Assembly: GCF_009184395.1 (NCBI RefSeq)
Contig: NZ_WEIC01000001.1
Location: forward strand, 124,001-188,000
Direction: 5' to 3'
Length of the DNA: 64,000 nucleotides
Source of the DNA: Amylibacter sp. SFDW26
Lineage (GTDB): Bacteria; Pseudomonadota; Alphaproteobacteria; Rhodobacterales; Rhodobacteraceae
Part shown: positions 25,592-34,745 of the stretch, piece after piece
Layout: each line of letters starts with the position of its first letter
Numbering within the stretch: position 1 is the first letter of the stretch
Notes under the pieces: model-generated
Seen by the model: only the letters and a program-made list of their open reading frames with translations
Database searches by the model: none
What the model was told of the DNA's origin: nothing
Translations under genes and position numbers: made by a program

Positions 25592-26725
25592 ATGTCACGT
25601 CGCAATTCAATTTGGGTCAAAAGATTGGCCCTGTTTTCATTGGCATTCACTATTGCCGCATGTGGGTTACCGCGTGCTGGACCTAATAAAAAAGAAATCT
25701 TTGCTGGCAGTGTTCAACGCCAAGGCAACGCGTTTATCGTTTCGTTAAATGACCGCGTTGTGCAGGCAACAGCAAAAGCACCAGCCGTTGGATTTGATGC
25801 AAATTTCCAAAAAGCAGGGCGTATTGGAGCTGATACAGTTCGTCCAGGTGATGTGCTTGCCTTAACCATTTATGAAAACGTTGAAGAGGGCTTGCTTGGC
25901 GTCGCTGGGGCTCCGTCTAATTTGACAGAACTACAAGTGGACCAAGCGGGTTATATCTTTGTACCTTATGCAGGACGTATCAAAGCATCAGGGAATACCC
26001 CCGAAGGTTTGCGCGGCGTTATTACACGTAAATTAGATAGTCAAACGCCTGACCCGCAAGTTATTGTACGTCGTGTACCAGGCGACGGTTCAACCGTTTC
26101 TATCGTTGGTAGTACAGCACAAGGTGTTTTTCCAATTGAAGCATCTACTTCAACGCTATCTTCTATGATTGCACAAGCGGGCGGTGTTACTACAGCACCA
26201 GAAAACACACGTGTGACGGTTATTCGCGGCAAGAATAAAGGCACAGTTTGGTTGGAAGACTTATATTCCAGTAACGAACAGGATATTGCTTTGCGTCCTG
26301 GTGACCGTATCCTTTTAAAAGAAGACACACGACGTTTTACAGCGTTGGGTGCAACAGGGGGGCAATCCTTGGTTGAATTTCCCGCACCAGAAGTGTCTGC
26401 GATTGAAGCAATTGCGTTTATGGGTGGTTTAAATAGTTCATTGGCTGACCCTACGGGTGTGTTTATCTTTCGCGATGAAACAGCAGAATATGCAAACCGT
26501 GTATTGGGGCGTGATGATTTAGTGACTTCAAAACGTTTTGCCTATGTTTTGAATTTAACAGAACCAAATGGTGTATTCTTAGGTCGTGATTTCCAAATAC
26601 GCGATGGTGATACAATTTATGTCACTGAAGCACCATACGTTGCATGGACAAAAACTTTGACTGTTCTAACAGGCACAGTTGGTGCAGCAGCTTCCCTTGC
26701 CAATGCGGCACAGGGTACAAACTAA
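25592..26725 (+). CDS. Polysaccharide export lipoprotein (Wza/KpsD family)
   Basis: 377-aa outer-membrane polysaccharide export protein. The lipobox is 'AFTIAACGLPRAG' (Cys near residue 24). The PES domain is 'RIGADTVRPGDVLALTIYEN' to 'YIFVPYAGRIKASGNTPEGL', followed by SLBB domains 'VSIVGSTAQGVFPIEAST' and 'FTALGATGGQSLVEFPAPEV'. It should form the oligomeric channel through which capsule leaves the periplasm. ATG 25592 has a GGGCAGG ribosome site. It sits between the KpsS- and KpsC-like genes; no KpsE, KpsM or KpsT is in the window. Confidence 0.9.
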   Translation: MSRRNSIWVKRLALFSLAFTIAACGLPRAGPNKKEIFAGSVQRQGNAFIVSLNDRVVQATAKAPAVGFDANFQKAGRIGADTVRPGDVLALTIYENVEEGLLGVAGAPSNLTELQVDQAGYIFVPYAGRIKASGNTPEGLRGVITRKLDSQTPDPQVIVRRVPGDGSTVSIVGSTAQGVFPIEASTSTLSSMIAQAGGVTTAPENTRVTVIRGKNKGTVWLEDLYSSNEQDIALRPGDRILLKEDTRRFTALGATGGQSLVEFPAPEVSAIEAIAFMGGLNSSLADPTGVFIFRDETAEYANRVLGRDDLVTSKRFAYVLNLTEPNGVFLGRDFQIRDGDTIYVTEAPYVAWTKTLTVLTGTVGAAASLANAAQGTN

Positions 26726-26738
26726 GGCTGTTAGCAGC

Positions 26739-28811
26739 ATGGCACTTAGAAAAGGCGCGGAGCATGACAAAAGTCGCCCGCGCCTTTTTGTTTACAGTCT
26801 TGGGCTAGTTTTTCAAAGACGTGTACGGCGTATTCTAAAAGCGCACGGCTGGCAGCTGAAGTTTGGTTTACCATTGCGTGATGGCGATGCTGTTGCGGTT
26901 TGGGGGCGTAAAAAAACTGCCAAACGTGGTATGGCTGTCGCTAATCATTTCAAGAGACGGTTAATCACTGTCGAAGACGCTTTTTTAAGGTCAGTTCTGA
27001 CGGGGCGGCAAAACGCGCCATCAATGGGAATTGTGACGGATCATACTGGTATCTATTTTGACACGGAAGTTCCAAGTGATATCGATGACTGGCTGGAAAA
27101 AAGCACAAAACTAACGTTAGATGAGGTTACATATGCTGCGCAAATGGTGACGTATATGCGTCATCTTAAACTTTCTAAGTATAATAATTTTACGCGGCAT
27201 AACGTCGAAATCTGCGATGATTTCATCTTGGTGGTTGATCAGACCCTACGTGATGCAGCGATAGAAAAAGGGGCCGCTGGACCAGATACTTTTGCAGATA
27301 TGTTGTCGCGCGCGAAATTGGAAAATCCTGATAAGAAGATACTTATCAAAACACACCCTGAAACCACGGCAGGAAAGCGCTTAGGACATTTCACCGAACA
27401 CGATTGCGATGATCAAGTCAGTCTTTTATCAGCGCAAATTTCCCCTTGGGAGTTATTTGAAAAAGCCAATAAGATTTATTGTGTGACATCGCAAGTTGGG
27501 CTTGAAGCAATCTTTGCGGGACACAAACCTATTGTATTTGGCCGACCATTCTATGCAGGACTTGGATTAACGGATGATCGCGGCTCTGCACGTAAGAAAC
27601 CCCTGAAATGTACGGCTGAACAACTGTTTTGGGCGACCCATTTGCAGTACTCGAAATGGTATGACCCATATTTTGATCGGGCTACTGAATTTCAATCAGC
27701 GGTTCGTAATTTACATGCACAGTCCCAACAGCATCAGGACAGTAAGCAGCCCTCTATTTGTTTGGGAATGCGACTATGGAAACGTGGCTTCTTAAGACAA
27801 TTTTTATCCACCGAACATACAACACCACGTTTTGTCAGTTCGGCGGAACAAGCCGCTCAATTAGCTCAAAAAGCCAATGGGCGTGTCTTGGCTTGGGCGG
27901 GAAAAGTAACATCTGACTTAGTTCAGCAATGTAAGGCCAAAGATGTCCCTTTAGTGCGCATAGAAGATGGATTTTTGCGATCTGTAGGTTTGGGCGCGCA
28001 ACTCGTAGCACCTGTTTCATTAGCGTTTGATGATCAAGGCATATACTACGACCCAACGGATCAAAGCCGTTTGGAAACACTTCTTAATCAAAGCGATACT
28101 CTGACTGATATGGACTTGGCGCGCGCCAATCATATTCGTGACCGCGTCATTGCATTGAAAATGACCAAGTATAATTTAAAGGCTAATGCTGTTACAATAA
28201 ACGCTGCAAAAGGTCAGAAAATTATACTTGTGCCAGGGCAAGTAGAGGATGATGCATCTATCCTAAAAGGCGCATCAAAAGTTAAGACTAACCTTGAGCT
28301 ATTGAAAGCAGCTCGCGCAGATTTCCCAAACGATTACATCGTTTATAAACCACATCCCGATGTGTTGGCAGGGCTGCGTATAGGGATGATCCAGCCCAAT
28401 GATACAGCGCAATATGCGGATCAGATCGTTGATAATGGTTCGATGGCTGAGTTATTGGATCAAGTTGACCACATAGCGACAATCACATCGTTAACGGGGT
28501 TCGAAGCATTGATCCGTGGTAAATCTGTAACCTGCTATGGCCAACCATTTTATAGTGGTTGGGGATTAACAGATGATCGCGCAGCTAAGATCAAACGTCG
28601 TAAGGCAGAGGTCAGTTTATCCGCTTTGGTTCATGCAACATTAATTGCCTATCCGCGGTATTGGGATCCAATCACAGGTGACGCTTGCCCTGTTGAAGTG
28701 GTTCTTGAACGGTTTGAACGTGGGGAACTGCAGAAACGAGGCCCTGCATCCATCCGCATATTGGCGAAAATTCAAGGATTATTTGCAAGCTACGCATATC
28801 TATGGCGTTAG
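26739..28811 (+). CDS. KpsC-like capsule glycosyltransferase, two tandem modules
   Basis: 690-aa protein with two homologous halves. Half 1 has 'LITVEDAFLRSVLTG', 'GIYFDTE', 'KTHPETTAGKRLGH' and 'FGRPFYAGLGLTDDRG'; half 2 has 'LVRIEDGFLRSVGLG', 'GIYYDPT', 'KPHPDVLAGLRIGM' and 'YGQPFYSGWGLTDDRA'. This is the KpsC layout, in which two beta-Kdo transferase modules extend the lipid-linked Kdo primer of group 2 capsules. Start ATG 26739 lies 13 bases after the Wza-like stop; an upstream GTG inside that gene is unlikely. Its stop overlaps the ribD stop tail-to-tail by 4 bp. Confidence 0.88.
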   Translation: MALRKGAEHDKSRPRLFVYSLGLVFQRRVRRILKAHGWQLKFGLPLRDGDAVAVWGRKKTAKRGMAVANHFKRRLITVEDAFLRSVLTGRQNAPSMGIVTDHTGIYFDTEVPSDIDDWLEKSTKLTLDEVTYAAQMVTYMRHLKLSKYNNFTRHNVEICDDFILVVDQTLRDAAIEKGAAGPDTFADMLSRAKLENPDKKILIKTHPETTAGKRLGHFTEHDCDDQVSLLSAQISPWELFEKANKIYCVTSQVGLEAIFAGHKPIVFGRPFYAGLGLTDDRGSARKKPLKCTAEQLFWATHLQYSKWYDPYFDRATEFQSAVRNLHAQSQQHQDSKQPSICLGMRLWKRGFLRQFLSTEHTTPRFVSSAEQAAQLAQKANGRVLAWAGKVTSDLVQQCKAKDVPLVRIEDGFLRSVGLGAQLVAPVSLAFDDQGIYYDPTDQSRLETLLNQSDTLTDMDLARANHIRDRVIALKMTKYNLKANAVTINAAKGQKIILVPGQVEDDASILKGASKVKTNLELLKAARADFPNDYIVYKPHPDVLAGLRIGMIQPNDTAQYADQIVDNGSMAELLDQVDHIATITSLTGFEALIRGKSVTCYGQPFYSGWGLTDDRAAKIKRRKAEVSLSALVHATLIAYPRYWDPITGDACPVEVVLERFERGELQKRGPASIRILAKIQGLFASYAYLWR

Positions 28812-29902
28812 ACGGCATGCCATTCTACCATCAGATCGTCACCTATTTTGCGGTAACTGTGCATTTCAAACCTAGGGACCGCATCTAGCGTTTGAACACC
28901 AAGCTCCCCTAAATTCGGTACGCCATCCGCCCCAATAGCAATCCCTGCAGTCATAGTGATTAACCGATCAACAAAGCCGCCAGCCATCAATGATGCCGCA
29001 AGCTTGCCACCCCCTTCGCAAAACACACGCGTGATGCCCTGAGCCGCAATTTTTTCTAGGGCATCAGTCAAAGAGACATGTCCGTTATCCAGATCACATG
29101 GGATCAGCTTTGCATCTGTACTGTCCCAGCCTTTCAAATCTGCATCCTGACCATGGCAAATCCAAACTGGTGTTTCATGCGCTGTACGCGCCAATGCACT
29201 GTCGTTGGGTGTAGACAGAGTGCTGTCGAGGATAATGCGTACAGGGTGGCGATGCTCCAAACCTGACAGGCGCACAGTTAAGCTAGGATCATCTGCAATA
29301 CTCGTTCCACTACCAACCATCACTGCGTCATGTGTGGCGCGCAGGTAATGGACATATGATCGCGCTTCTGGCCCAGTTATCCATTGGCTTTCACCAGTTT
29401 TCGTGGCGATCTTACTATCCAGACTGCTGGCTAGTTTCAAAGTGATCATCGGGCGTTTTTTGGTGATGCGGGTAAAGAAACCCATATTGGCTGCATCAGC
29501 CTCTGCTTGCAGAATGCCATTTACAACCTCTACACCAGCTGCACGTAGTTTATCAAAGCCTTTACCAGCCACACGTTCGTCTGGGTCGCCAGTGGCGCAA
29601 ACAACTCGGGCAATGCCTGCATCCACCAATGCATCCGCACAGGGCGATGTTTTCCCCGTATGGGAGCAAGGTTCCAAGCTTACATAAGCTGTTGCCCCTT
29701 TGGCAGCATCCCCCGCTTGGGCTAAAGCAACGCGTTCTGCATGGGGGCGTCCTGTGGGCTGTGTCCAACCGCGTCCTAGAACGCGACCGTCTTTCACAAT
29801 CACACATCCTACTGCGGGATTAGGCCATGTCGTTCCCAATCCGCGTGACCCTAATGAAAGGGCTAAACGCATCCAGCGTTCGTCAGCCGAATGCGTCTTC
29901 AT
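28808..29902 (-). CDS. ribD: Bifunctional riboflavin deaminase/reductase RibD
   Basis: 364-aa fusion of a pyrimidine deaminase (residues about 1-145) and a reductase (about 150-364). Deaminase zinc motifs: 'GRPHAERVALAQAGD' (HAE) and 'VSLEPCSHTGKTSPCADALV' (PCxxxGxxxPC). Reductase: 'RPMITLKLASSLDSKIATKTG', 'AVMVGSGTSIADDP', 'VFCEGGGKLAASLMAGGFVD'. It performs steps 2 and 3 of riboflavin synthesis. It starts 2 bp after the nrdR stop, so nrdR-ribD is an operon. Confidence 0.94.
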   Translation of the reverse strand: MKTHSADERWMRLALSLGSRGLGTTWPNPAVGCVIVKDGRVLGRGWTQPTGRPHAERVALAQAGDAAKGATAYVSLEPCSHTGKTSPCADALVDAGIARVVCATGDPDERVAGKGFDKLRAAGVEVVNGILQAEADAANMGFFTRITKKRPMITLKLASSLDSKIATKTGESQWITGPEARSYVHYLRATHDAVMVGSGTSIADDPSLTVRLSGLEHRHPVRIILDSTLSTPNDSALARTAHETPVWICHGQDADLKGWDSTDAKLIPCDLDNGHVSLTDALEKIAAQGITRVFCEGGGKLAASLMAGGFVDRLITMTAGIAIGADGVPNLGELGVQTLDAVPRFEMHSYRKIGDDLMVEWHAV

Positions 29903-29904
29903 GA

Positions 29905-30372
29905 TTAGTCTTCTTCTGGTTTGTTTGGGCGCAATTCAGAAACAAATTCTTCAAAGTCATCAGCGGCTTGGAAGTTTTTGTAAACAGAGGCAAAGCGTAC
30001 ATAAGCAACGGTATCAATACGTGCCAATGTATCCATGACGATGGCACCAATTTGATCGCTATCGATGTCACTATCACCCATGCTTTCCAAACGACGCACA
30101 ATACCAGAAATCATCTGTTCTACGCGGTCAGGTTCTACAGGGCGCTTTTGCATGGCCATACGGATGGAACGAGCCAGTTTATCGCGATCAAAGTCTTCGC
30201 GTTTGCCGTTTTTCTTAATAACGACCAAGTCGCGCAATTGAACGCGTTCATATGTGGTAAAACGACCGCCGCATGACGGGCATAAACGACGGCGACGGAT
30301 CGCTGCGTGATCTTCAGCTGGGCGTGAATCTTTCACTTGGGTGTCAGTATTCCCGCAAAACGGACATCTCAT
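29905..30372 (-). CDS. nrdR: Transcriptional repressor NrdR
   Basis: 155-aa ribonucleotide-reductase repressor. N-terminal zinc ribbon '[17 protein letters not shown]' with '[20 protein letters not shown]', then an ATP-cone (about residues 47-137: '[20 protein letters not shown]' to '[18 protein letters not shown]'). It senses ATP/dATP and represses nrd genes. Start ATG 30372 with GAGG 8 bases upstream. First gene of nrdR-ribD. A DnaA-box sequence lies just upstream. Confidence 0.95.
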   Translation of the reverse strand: MRCPFCGNTDTQVKDSRPAEDHAAIRRRRLCPSCGGRFTTYERVQLRDLVVIKKNGKREDFDRDKLARSIRMAMQKRPVEPDRVEQMISGIVRRLESMGDSDIDSDQIGAIVMDTLARIDTVAYVRFASVYKNFQAADDFEEFVSELRPNKPEED

Positions 30373-30402
30373 GACCTATACCTCGTATTTTTTTATTATT
30401 AT

Positions 30403-30411
30403 TGTGGATAA
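30403..30411 (-). promoter_or_regulatory. Perfect DnaA-box sequence upstream of nrdR
   Basis: TTATCCACA on the minus strand, 30-39 bases upstream of the nrdR ATG. It matches the strict DnaA-box consensus and could link nrdR to replication control. A single 9-mer can occur by chance. Confidence 0.35.
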
Positions 30412-30503
30412 CTATACAGCGAACACAAGGATTTGGGTAGCGAAAAGTGATTCGGCCTAAATGATGTGGTTAAGACTATTAAAATCTAAATAAATTACAG
30501 GGG

Positions 30504-31097
30504 TTACCCTTTGTTGGCGTGGATTCCAAAGTTGACCACAAATGCGTCTGCAACAGGGATGTTTGTGTTCTCTGCCGACCCAATGCCAAAGTTAGATCGC
30601 AGTAAATTTGCAGTGCCCTTTGCATGCGCATATGCATCTTGGAACACAACAGAGAACTGTATTTCAATGGGATGGCGCATCTTTTTGATTGTTACAAAGC
30701 CCGTTGCGATGAAAGCGCCATTGTCGGTTTTTCCTATAGATGTCGATTTGAAATGAGCTGTGGGAAAACCCAACGTATCCAACCATTCTTTGGATAAAGC
30801 CATGCTTTGATGCTGAGTGTTTTCCAAACGCAATGTGCTTGTATGAATAATGATGTCGATCATACTTTGAGCCAAATCATCCGGATCAAAAGTGATACTG
30901 GCGTCAAAGTCTTCAAAAAACCCATCAATTGGGGCTGAAGGTGTTGAAATGGTAAACCCTAACTTGCTGCGGGATTTATCAACATGCCATTCATCTGCGA
31001 TCGCTTTATGGGTAAAACCAAGAAAAATAGCCCAAGCCAGAAAAACTGATAAACCCAATCTTAAAGGCACCAGTCGTAGATATTTATTTGATGTCAT
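30504..31097 (-). CDS. YceI family protein
   Basis: 197-aa YceI-like protein with an N-terminal hydrophobic signal (about residues 11-34, ending near AIADE). Typical pieces: 'WHVDKSRSKLGFTISTPSAP', 'GFPTAHFKSTSIG', 'ATGFVTIKKMRHPIEIQFSV'. Its ATG overlaps the 3' end of the AraC gene by 14 bp, so the two are transcribed together. It is more divergent than the other two YceI proteins of the window. Confidence 0.85.
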   Translation of the reverse strand: MTSNKYLRLVPLRLGLSVFLAWAIFLGFTHKAIADEWHVDKSRSKLGFTISTPSAPIDGFFEDFDASITFDPDDLAQSMIDIIIHTSTLRLENTQHQSMALSKEWLDTLGFPTAHFKSTSIGKTDNGAFIATGFVTIKKMRHPIEIQFSVVFQDAYAHAKGTANLLRSNFGIGSAENTNIPVADAFVVNFGIHANKG

Positions 31098-32007
31098 GGG
31101 TTTTCATCCGCACAGGCATACACAAATCACCCTCAATGATGCAGCCATCCTCTGTAATGTCACGGCTTCGGAAGGTTTCATAAAATGCATGATCCGCAAG
31201 AACCATACCGCTTTGGGGAAGCCATTCAGATATAAGCCATTTCCAAGCCATGCGAAGAACGGGCAAGGGGCCTCGGACGGTTAAGCTTGCAAGTGTGGCC
31301 GCTGGTATATTTTGTATGCTGATCGTCTGATCTTCGTCGACACCATGCTCAACGGGAATACCAACATCATATTGGCAAAACTGGGGTGGTGTGATGCCCG
31401 CATTATCAGGGCAAACACCGATAATGACTGTGTCGTCTTTCCATAATGCGTTTTGTTTGGCCCAATTGATAAGGGTTGAAAAAGCCGTGTCGCGATCTGT
31501 GCAAGGATCATAATAAGCACTGCGTTGGCGCACATAGGCCAATCGTGTGGCTGGCATGTTTTTCAGTGTCACATGCCAGCCCCGTGTAAAAGAGGGTGTG
31601 TTTTCGAGCAATTGTGGCGTCTCTATTGAGAATGACGCCTGATTATACGGCACCTCTTTTGGAAAATATTTGTTTCTGTTGCGAAAGCTTCTGGGGGATA
31701 TTCCATAACGGCGTAGAAATGCATTGGAAAAGGCTTGGGAACTGGAAAAGCCTGCCTCAAAACCAATAGAGGTTATTGAAAGATCAGGATGATACATCAG
31801 GCTGGAAACGGATTGTTCCATCCGCATCCGCGCCGCAAAGGCTAGGGGTGTTTCCTGGCAATGGTGTGTAAACACTCTTGAAAAATGATATTGTGATAAG
31901 CAAGCAACGTCCGCAAGCCGTTCCAAACTCAATGTATTAGAGGGACTATTACGTGCAAAATTCATGACACGGTTGATGCGATGACGTTGCAATGCTTCGG
32001 TTTTCAT
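31084..32007 (-). CDS. AraC-family regulator with GyrI-like effector domain
   Basis: 307-aa transcription factor. Two helix-turn-helix motifs at the N-terminus (residues about 10-110): 'LSLERLADVACLSQYHFSRVFTHH' (first HTH) and 'TSIGFEAGFSSSQAFSNAFLRRYGISPRSFR' (second), both split here only for reading. The C-terminal part ('WHVTLKNMPATRLAYVRQRS', 'VIIGVCPDNAG', 'AATLASLTVRGPLP') is a GyrI/SOUL-type small-molecule binding domain, as in Rob and SbmC-fused regulators. The next gene is a co-transcribed YceI protein; another YceI lies upstream. It probably regulates one or both (inference). Confidence 0.88.
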   Translation of the reverse strand: MKTEALQRHRINRVMNFARNSPSNTLSLERLADVACLSQYHFSRVFTHHCQETPLAFAARMRMEQSVSSLMYHPDLSITSIGFEAGFSSSQAFSNAFLRRYGISPRSFRNRNKYFPKEVPYNQASFSIETPQLLENTPSFTRGWHVTLKNMPATRLAYVRQRSAYYDPCTDRDTAFSTLINWAKQNALWKDDTVIIGVCPDNAGITPPQFCQYDVGIPVEHGVDEDQTISIQNIPAATLASLTVRGPLPVLRMAWKWLISEWLPQSGMVLADHAFYETFRSRDITEDGCIIEGDLCMPVRMKTHDIK

Positions 32008-32092
32008 ACGTGCAATCCAGCTCTGTAATTTGTGAACGTGTCCGAAAACAGCATGGGTGTTTTCGGACGGTAATCAAGACTTACAGTTAATA

Positions 32093-32686
32093 TTATTGCG
32101 CTTTTAACTTCGTATGTATTTCGATTTTTATGCCACCCATCGAATAAGGACCAATGCCAAAAGCTTGATGGCGGAGTTCGGTCGTGGCAGAAAACGCAGC
32201 CCATTGCCCTTTATAAAAAGCAACATATTGTGCGACTGGATGAGGTCCGTAATGCGTTAATGTCGTATCCAAAACGACGGGCTTTGTGATGCCGCGAATA
32301 GTTAAATCACCAGTGACCTTTGCTGTTTTCTCTCCAGTCACTTCAATGGATGTGCTTTTGAATGTAGCTTCGGGGTATTTTTCAACATTGAACCATTCAC
32401 TGCCCTTTAAGACATCATCCAACGGGGCATAGCCCGTGGAAATACTTGCCGTATCAATAGTGACGTTAATTTCAGATTCTTCCAAAGCATCTTCGACAAG
32501 ATTAAGAACCCCCGTCACCTTAGTGAACTCACCATGCTGCAAAGCGACACCTGAATGGTTCCACTGAAATAAAACCTCTGTATGGCTTTGATCTGTATCG
32601 TAAATTTGCTGTGCCTGTACGGATGTATTCGAAAATACCATCCCAGCTGATAATGCAAAAGCGGCTAATGTAGAGCGATAAAACAT
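32093..32686 (-). CDS. YceI family protein
   Basis: 197-aa YceI protein with a signal peptide (cleavage near VQAQ-Q, about residue 26). Seen: 'YDTDQSHTEVLFQWNHSGVA', 'YPEATFKSTSIEVTG', 'GDLTIRGITKPVVLDTTLTH' and 'HQAFGIGPYSMGGIKIEI'. This is the standard form whose barrel binds a long isoprenoid. It ends 85 bp before the AraC gene on the same strand and could share its transcript. Confidence 0.9.
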   Translation of the reverse strand: MFYRSTLAAFALSAGMVFSNTSVQAQQIYDTDQSHTEVLFQWNHSGVALQHGEFTKVTGVLNLVEDALEESEINVTIDTASISTGYAPLDDVLKGSEWFNVEKYPEATFKSTSIEVTGEKTAKVTGDLTIRGITKPVVLDTTLTHYGPHPVAQYVAFYKGQWAAFSATTELRHQAFGIGPYSMGGIKIEIHTKLKAQ

Positions 32687-32818
32687 GTCTTTGTAATCTC
32701 TTTTAATATGTTGATTTTGTTAACGTTCCTATAATCGCTAACATGCCCGCACATTTAAAACTTCATTCAGATTGCTATTCTTGAATGGAAATCAAAGAAG
32801 ACGTTTATAACTTACACC

Positions 32819-33244
32819 TTATGGACTTAAATGTGCCACAACACGCCGCGAATGGGGCCGTGTGCGGTGCTCAAACAGATATATCCCTTGCCAAGTGCCC
32901 AACGCCAATGCGCCGTTCATCACAGGGATAGACAGCGATACAGGGGTAAGGGCGGCTTTGATATGGGCAGGCATATCGTCAGGGCCTTCATAGGTATGCG
33001 TCAGATATGACATGGATGGATGGTTCGTATCTGGCACCAACCGTTCAAAAAACGCCTGCATATCCGTCTGCACCTCTGGATCGGCATTCTCTTGGATCAA
33101 CAGTGAACAAGATGTGTGTTGCACAAAAAGGGTCAGTAAACCGTTGTTTTGACGTTGCTCTTGAACCCATCGTATCACATCACGGGTGAATTCATATAGG
33201 CCAGCACCATTGGTGCGAATTTCAAATGTGGTTTGCATACTCAT
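32819..33244 (-). CDS. YjbQ / UPF0047 family enzyme
   Basis: 141-aa YjbQ-type protein. Seen: 'LLTLFVQHTSCSLLIQENAD', 'HPSMSYLTHTYEGPDDMPAH', 'ALALGTWQGIYLFEHRTRPH'. Conserved His and Asp residues form the family metal/ligand site. Members show a weak thiamin-phosphate synthase activity ('secondary thiamine-phosphate synthase'), but the physiological role is unsettled. Start ATG 33244 (or ATG 33238); no strong ribosome site. Confidence 0.9.
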   Translation of the reverse strand: MSMQTTFEIRTNGAGLYEFTRDVIRWVQEQRQNNGLLTLFVQHTSCSLLIQENADPEVQTDMQAFFERLVPDTNHPSMSYLTHTYEGPDDMPAHIKAALTPVSLSIPVMNGALALGTWQGIYLFEHRTRPHSRRVVAHLSP

Positions 33245-33325
33245 ACACAGTGCATAACGCGTGAATGAACGCTTGGCGATAGGATTTCAACGCGGTAAGT
33301 TATGCACAAGTAAAAGGGGCAGATC

Positions 33326-33850
33326 ATGCAGTTCATTGGGAAAAATGCAAAACTATTGGCAGCATTATTGGTCATATTGGTCACAGCCAATGTTGGCTTT
33401 CAATTTTACAGCCATAAAACCACTGCATTAACCCCGTGGAAAGGTGGCGGTTTTGGCATGTACACAGAACCCCATGCCGACAGCCGTACAGTTTGGTTGG
33501 AAATGCGCAGTGGCGGTGAGTTGGCACAGATGCGGCTTTACCCAGAAAACGAGATCATTGCCAATTGGCAAGATGGGATCAGCCTGAAAGGCGGACAATT
33601 TCTACAAAGCATCACTGATAAAGCAGCAAAACTGCGCTATTACCCAACGATAAAAGATGCAGATGAAATCATTACTCTGGCATCACGCACTGCATGGCTG
33701 GATGATCTGACGGGCGGTGTGCAACCAAAGGTGGGCAATGCATTTCTGCCATATGATATGCGCATTGTGATCTATGAAAATGTCCAAGATATGTACGCGC
33801 AAAAAGTCACGCGCCGTATCGTGTTTGAAACGCAAATGGGGGGACAGTGA
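33326..33850 (+). CDS. Hypothetical single-pass membrane protein (174 aa)
   Basis: Not recognised. One N-terminal membrane helix (about residues 9-27, 'LLAALLVILVTANVGFQF') then an extracytoplasmic domain with 'WKGGGFGMYTEPHADSRTVW' and 'RLYPENEIIANWQDG'. ATG 33326 has AGGGGC at a good distance. One base separates its stop from the next start (TGATATG), so it is coupled to the polytopic membrane gene. The pair plus the DCC-type thiol protein at 34742 recalls gene sets built around HTTM/carboxylase-like membrane enzymes, but I cannot establish that. Confidence 0.75.
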   Translation: MQFIGKNAKLLAALLVILVTANVGFQFYSHKTTALTPWKGGGFGMYTEPHADSRTVWLEMRSGGELAQMRLYPENEIIANWQDGISLKGGQFLQSITDKAAKLRYYPTIKDADEIITLASRTAWLDDLTGGVQPKVGNAFLPYDMRIVIYENVQDMYAQKVTRRIVFETQMGGQ

Positions 33851-33851
33851 T

Positions 33852-34745
33852 ATGAATGCACAGTCCCGCACCCGCGCTCTGACAGCTGTAACCCGTTTTA
33901 CAACGGACAATTATTTCCACACGCTGATGATCCTTTTTGCAGCGATTGTATTTACGTTTTTCACCACCAAAGAGTACATCCCAGCTTTATTCCGTATCGC
34001 TATGCCATGGGCGCTTCTGATCATGATCACAAGCACTGAAAATCGCAGATGGTTTTGGATGTTGGCCGTGTCATCGGTGATGCTGTTGATCAACGTCTAT
34101 CTGAATTTCTATGTCATCGCGAACCATGGATTTGTGATTGCCTACATCGGCCTTGCACTGATGATCGCGGTCGTCGCAGAAAATGGCGAAGCTTTGATGC
34201 AAAAAATGGCCTTATGGTTCCTTACACTTCTTATGGGCTTGGCGTTGGTACAGAAACTATCCTCGCCCTATTACATGAGCGGCAATCTGATTGGCGACTA
34301 CATCCTATCTGGAAATATGTTCAAAGTGTTGATTTCGTTATTCTATCCTGATTGGTTTAACGTCGTACATGAAAACCTAGCAGGGCGCCGAGGGTTGGCA
34401 AATACAATGCCACAAACGGGCAATTCACTGCCCTTGGCCGTGCCCGCAGGCATCACAATCTTGATAATGGGCCTGACATATACATCGCTTGCAGCACAAT
34501 TCCTGATGGAAGCCGCATTGCTGCTGCGCGCGCGTATGGGTATATGGGTGCATTACGCACTACTGCTGTTCGTGGTGATCATTTATTCCACACGCAATGA
34601 AAATGTATTCTTATCGATGAATTGTATTTTGGGATATGCACTGACGGATGAACAAACAAAATCCGCCCGAAAATTCTATGTGCTGTGGATATTCTACCTA
34701 TTGGCTATGGAGTTGTCAGGCGTGCGCCCAGGCATCCTTGCCTAA
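33852..34745 (+). CDS. Polytopic membrane protein, unassigned
   Basis: 297-aa protein with about seven hydrophobic segments ('TLMILFAAIVFTFFTT', 'ALLIMITSTENRRWFWML', 'VMLLINVYLNFYVIANHG', 'IAYIGLALMIAVVAENGEAL', 'WFLTLLMGLALVQKL', 'FLMEAALLLRARMGIWVHYA', 'LLLFVVIIYSTRNENVF'). I do not recognise the family. The last segments, with a conserved-looking 'YSTRNENVFLSMN', could hold an active site. Start ATG 33852 follows a GGGGGAC ribosome site and the stop of the 174-aa partner. Its stop overlaps that of the convergent DCC-type gene by 4 bp. Confidence 0.75.
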   Translation: MNAQSRTRALTAVTRFTTDNYFHTLMILFAAIVFTFFTTKEYIPALFRIAMPWALLIMITSTENRRWFWMLAVSSVMLLINVYLNFYVIANHGFVIAYIGLALMIAVVAENGEALMQKMALWFLTLLMGLALVQKLSSPYYMSGNLIGDYILSGNMFKVLISLFYPDWFNVVHENLAGRRGLANTMPQTGNSLPLAVPAGITILIMGLTYTSLAAQFLMEAALLLRARMGIWVHYALLLFVVIIYSTRNENVFLSMNCILGYALTDEQTKSARKFYVLWIFYLLAMELSGVRPGILA

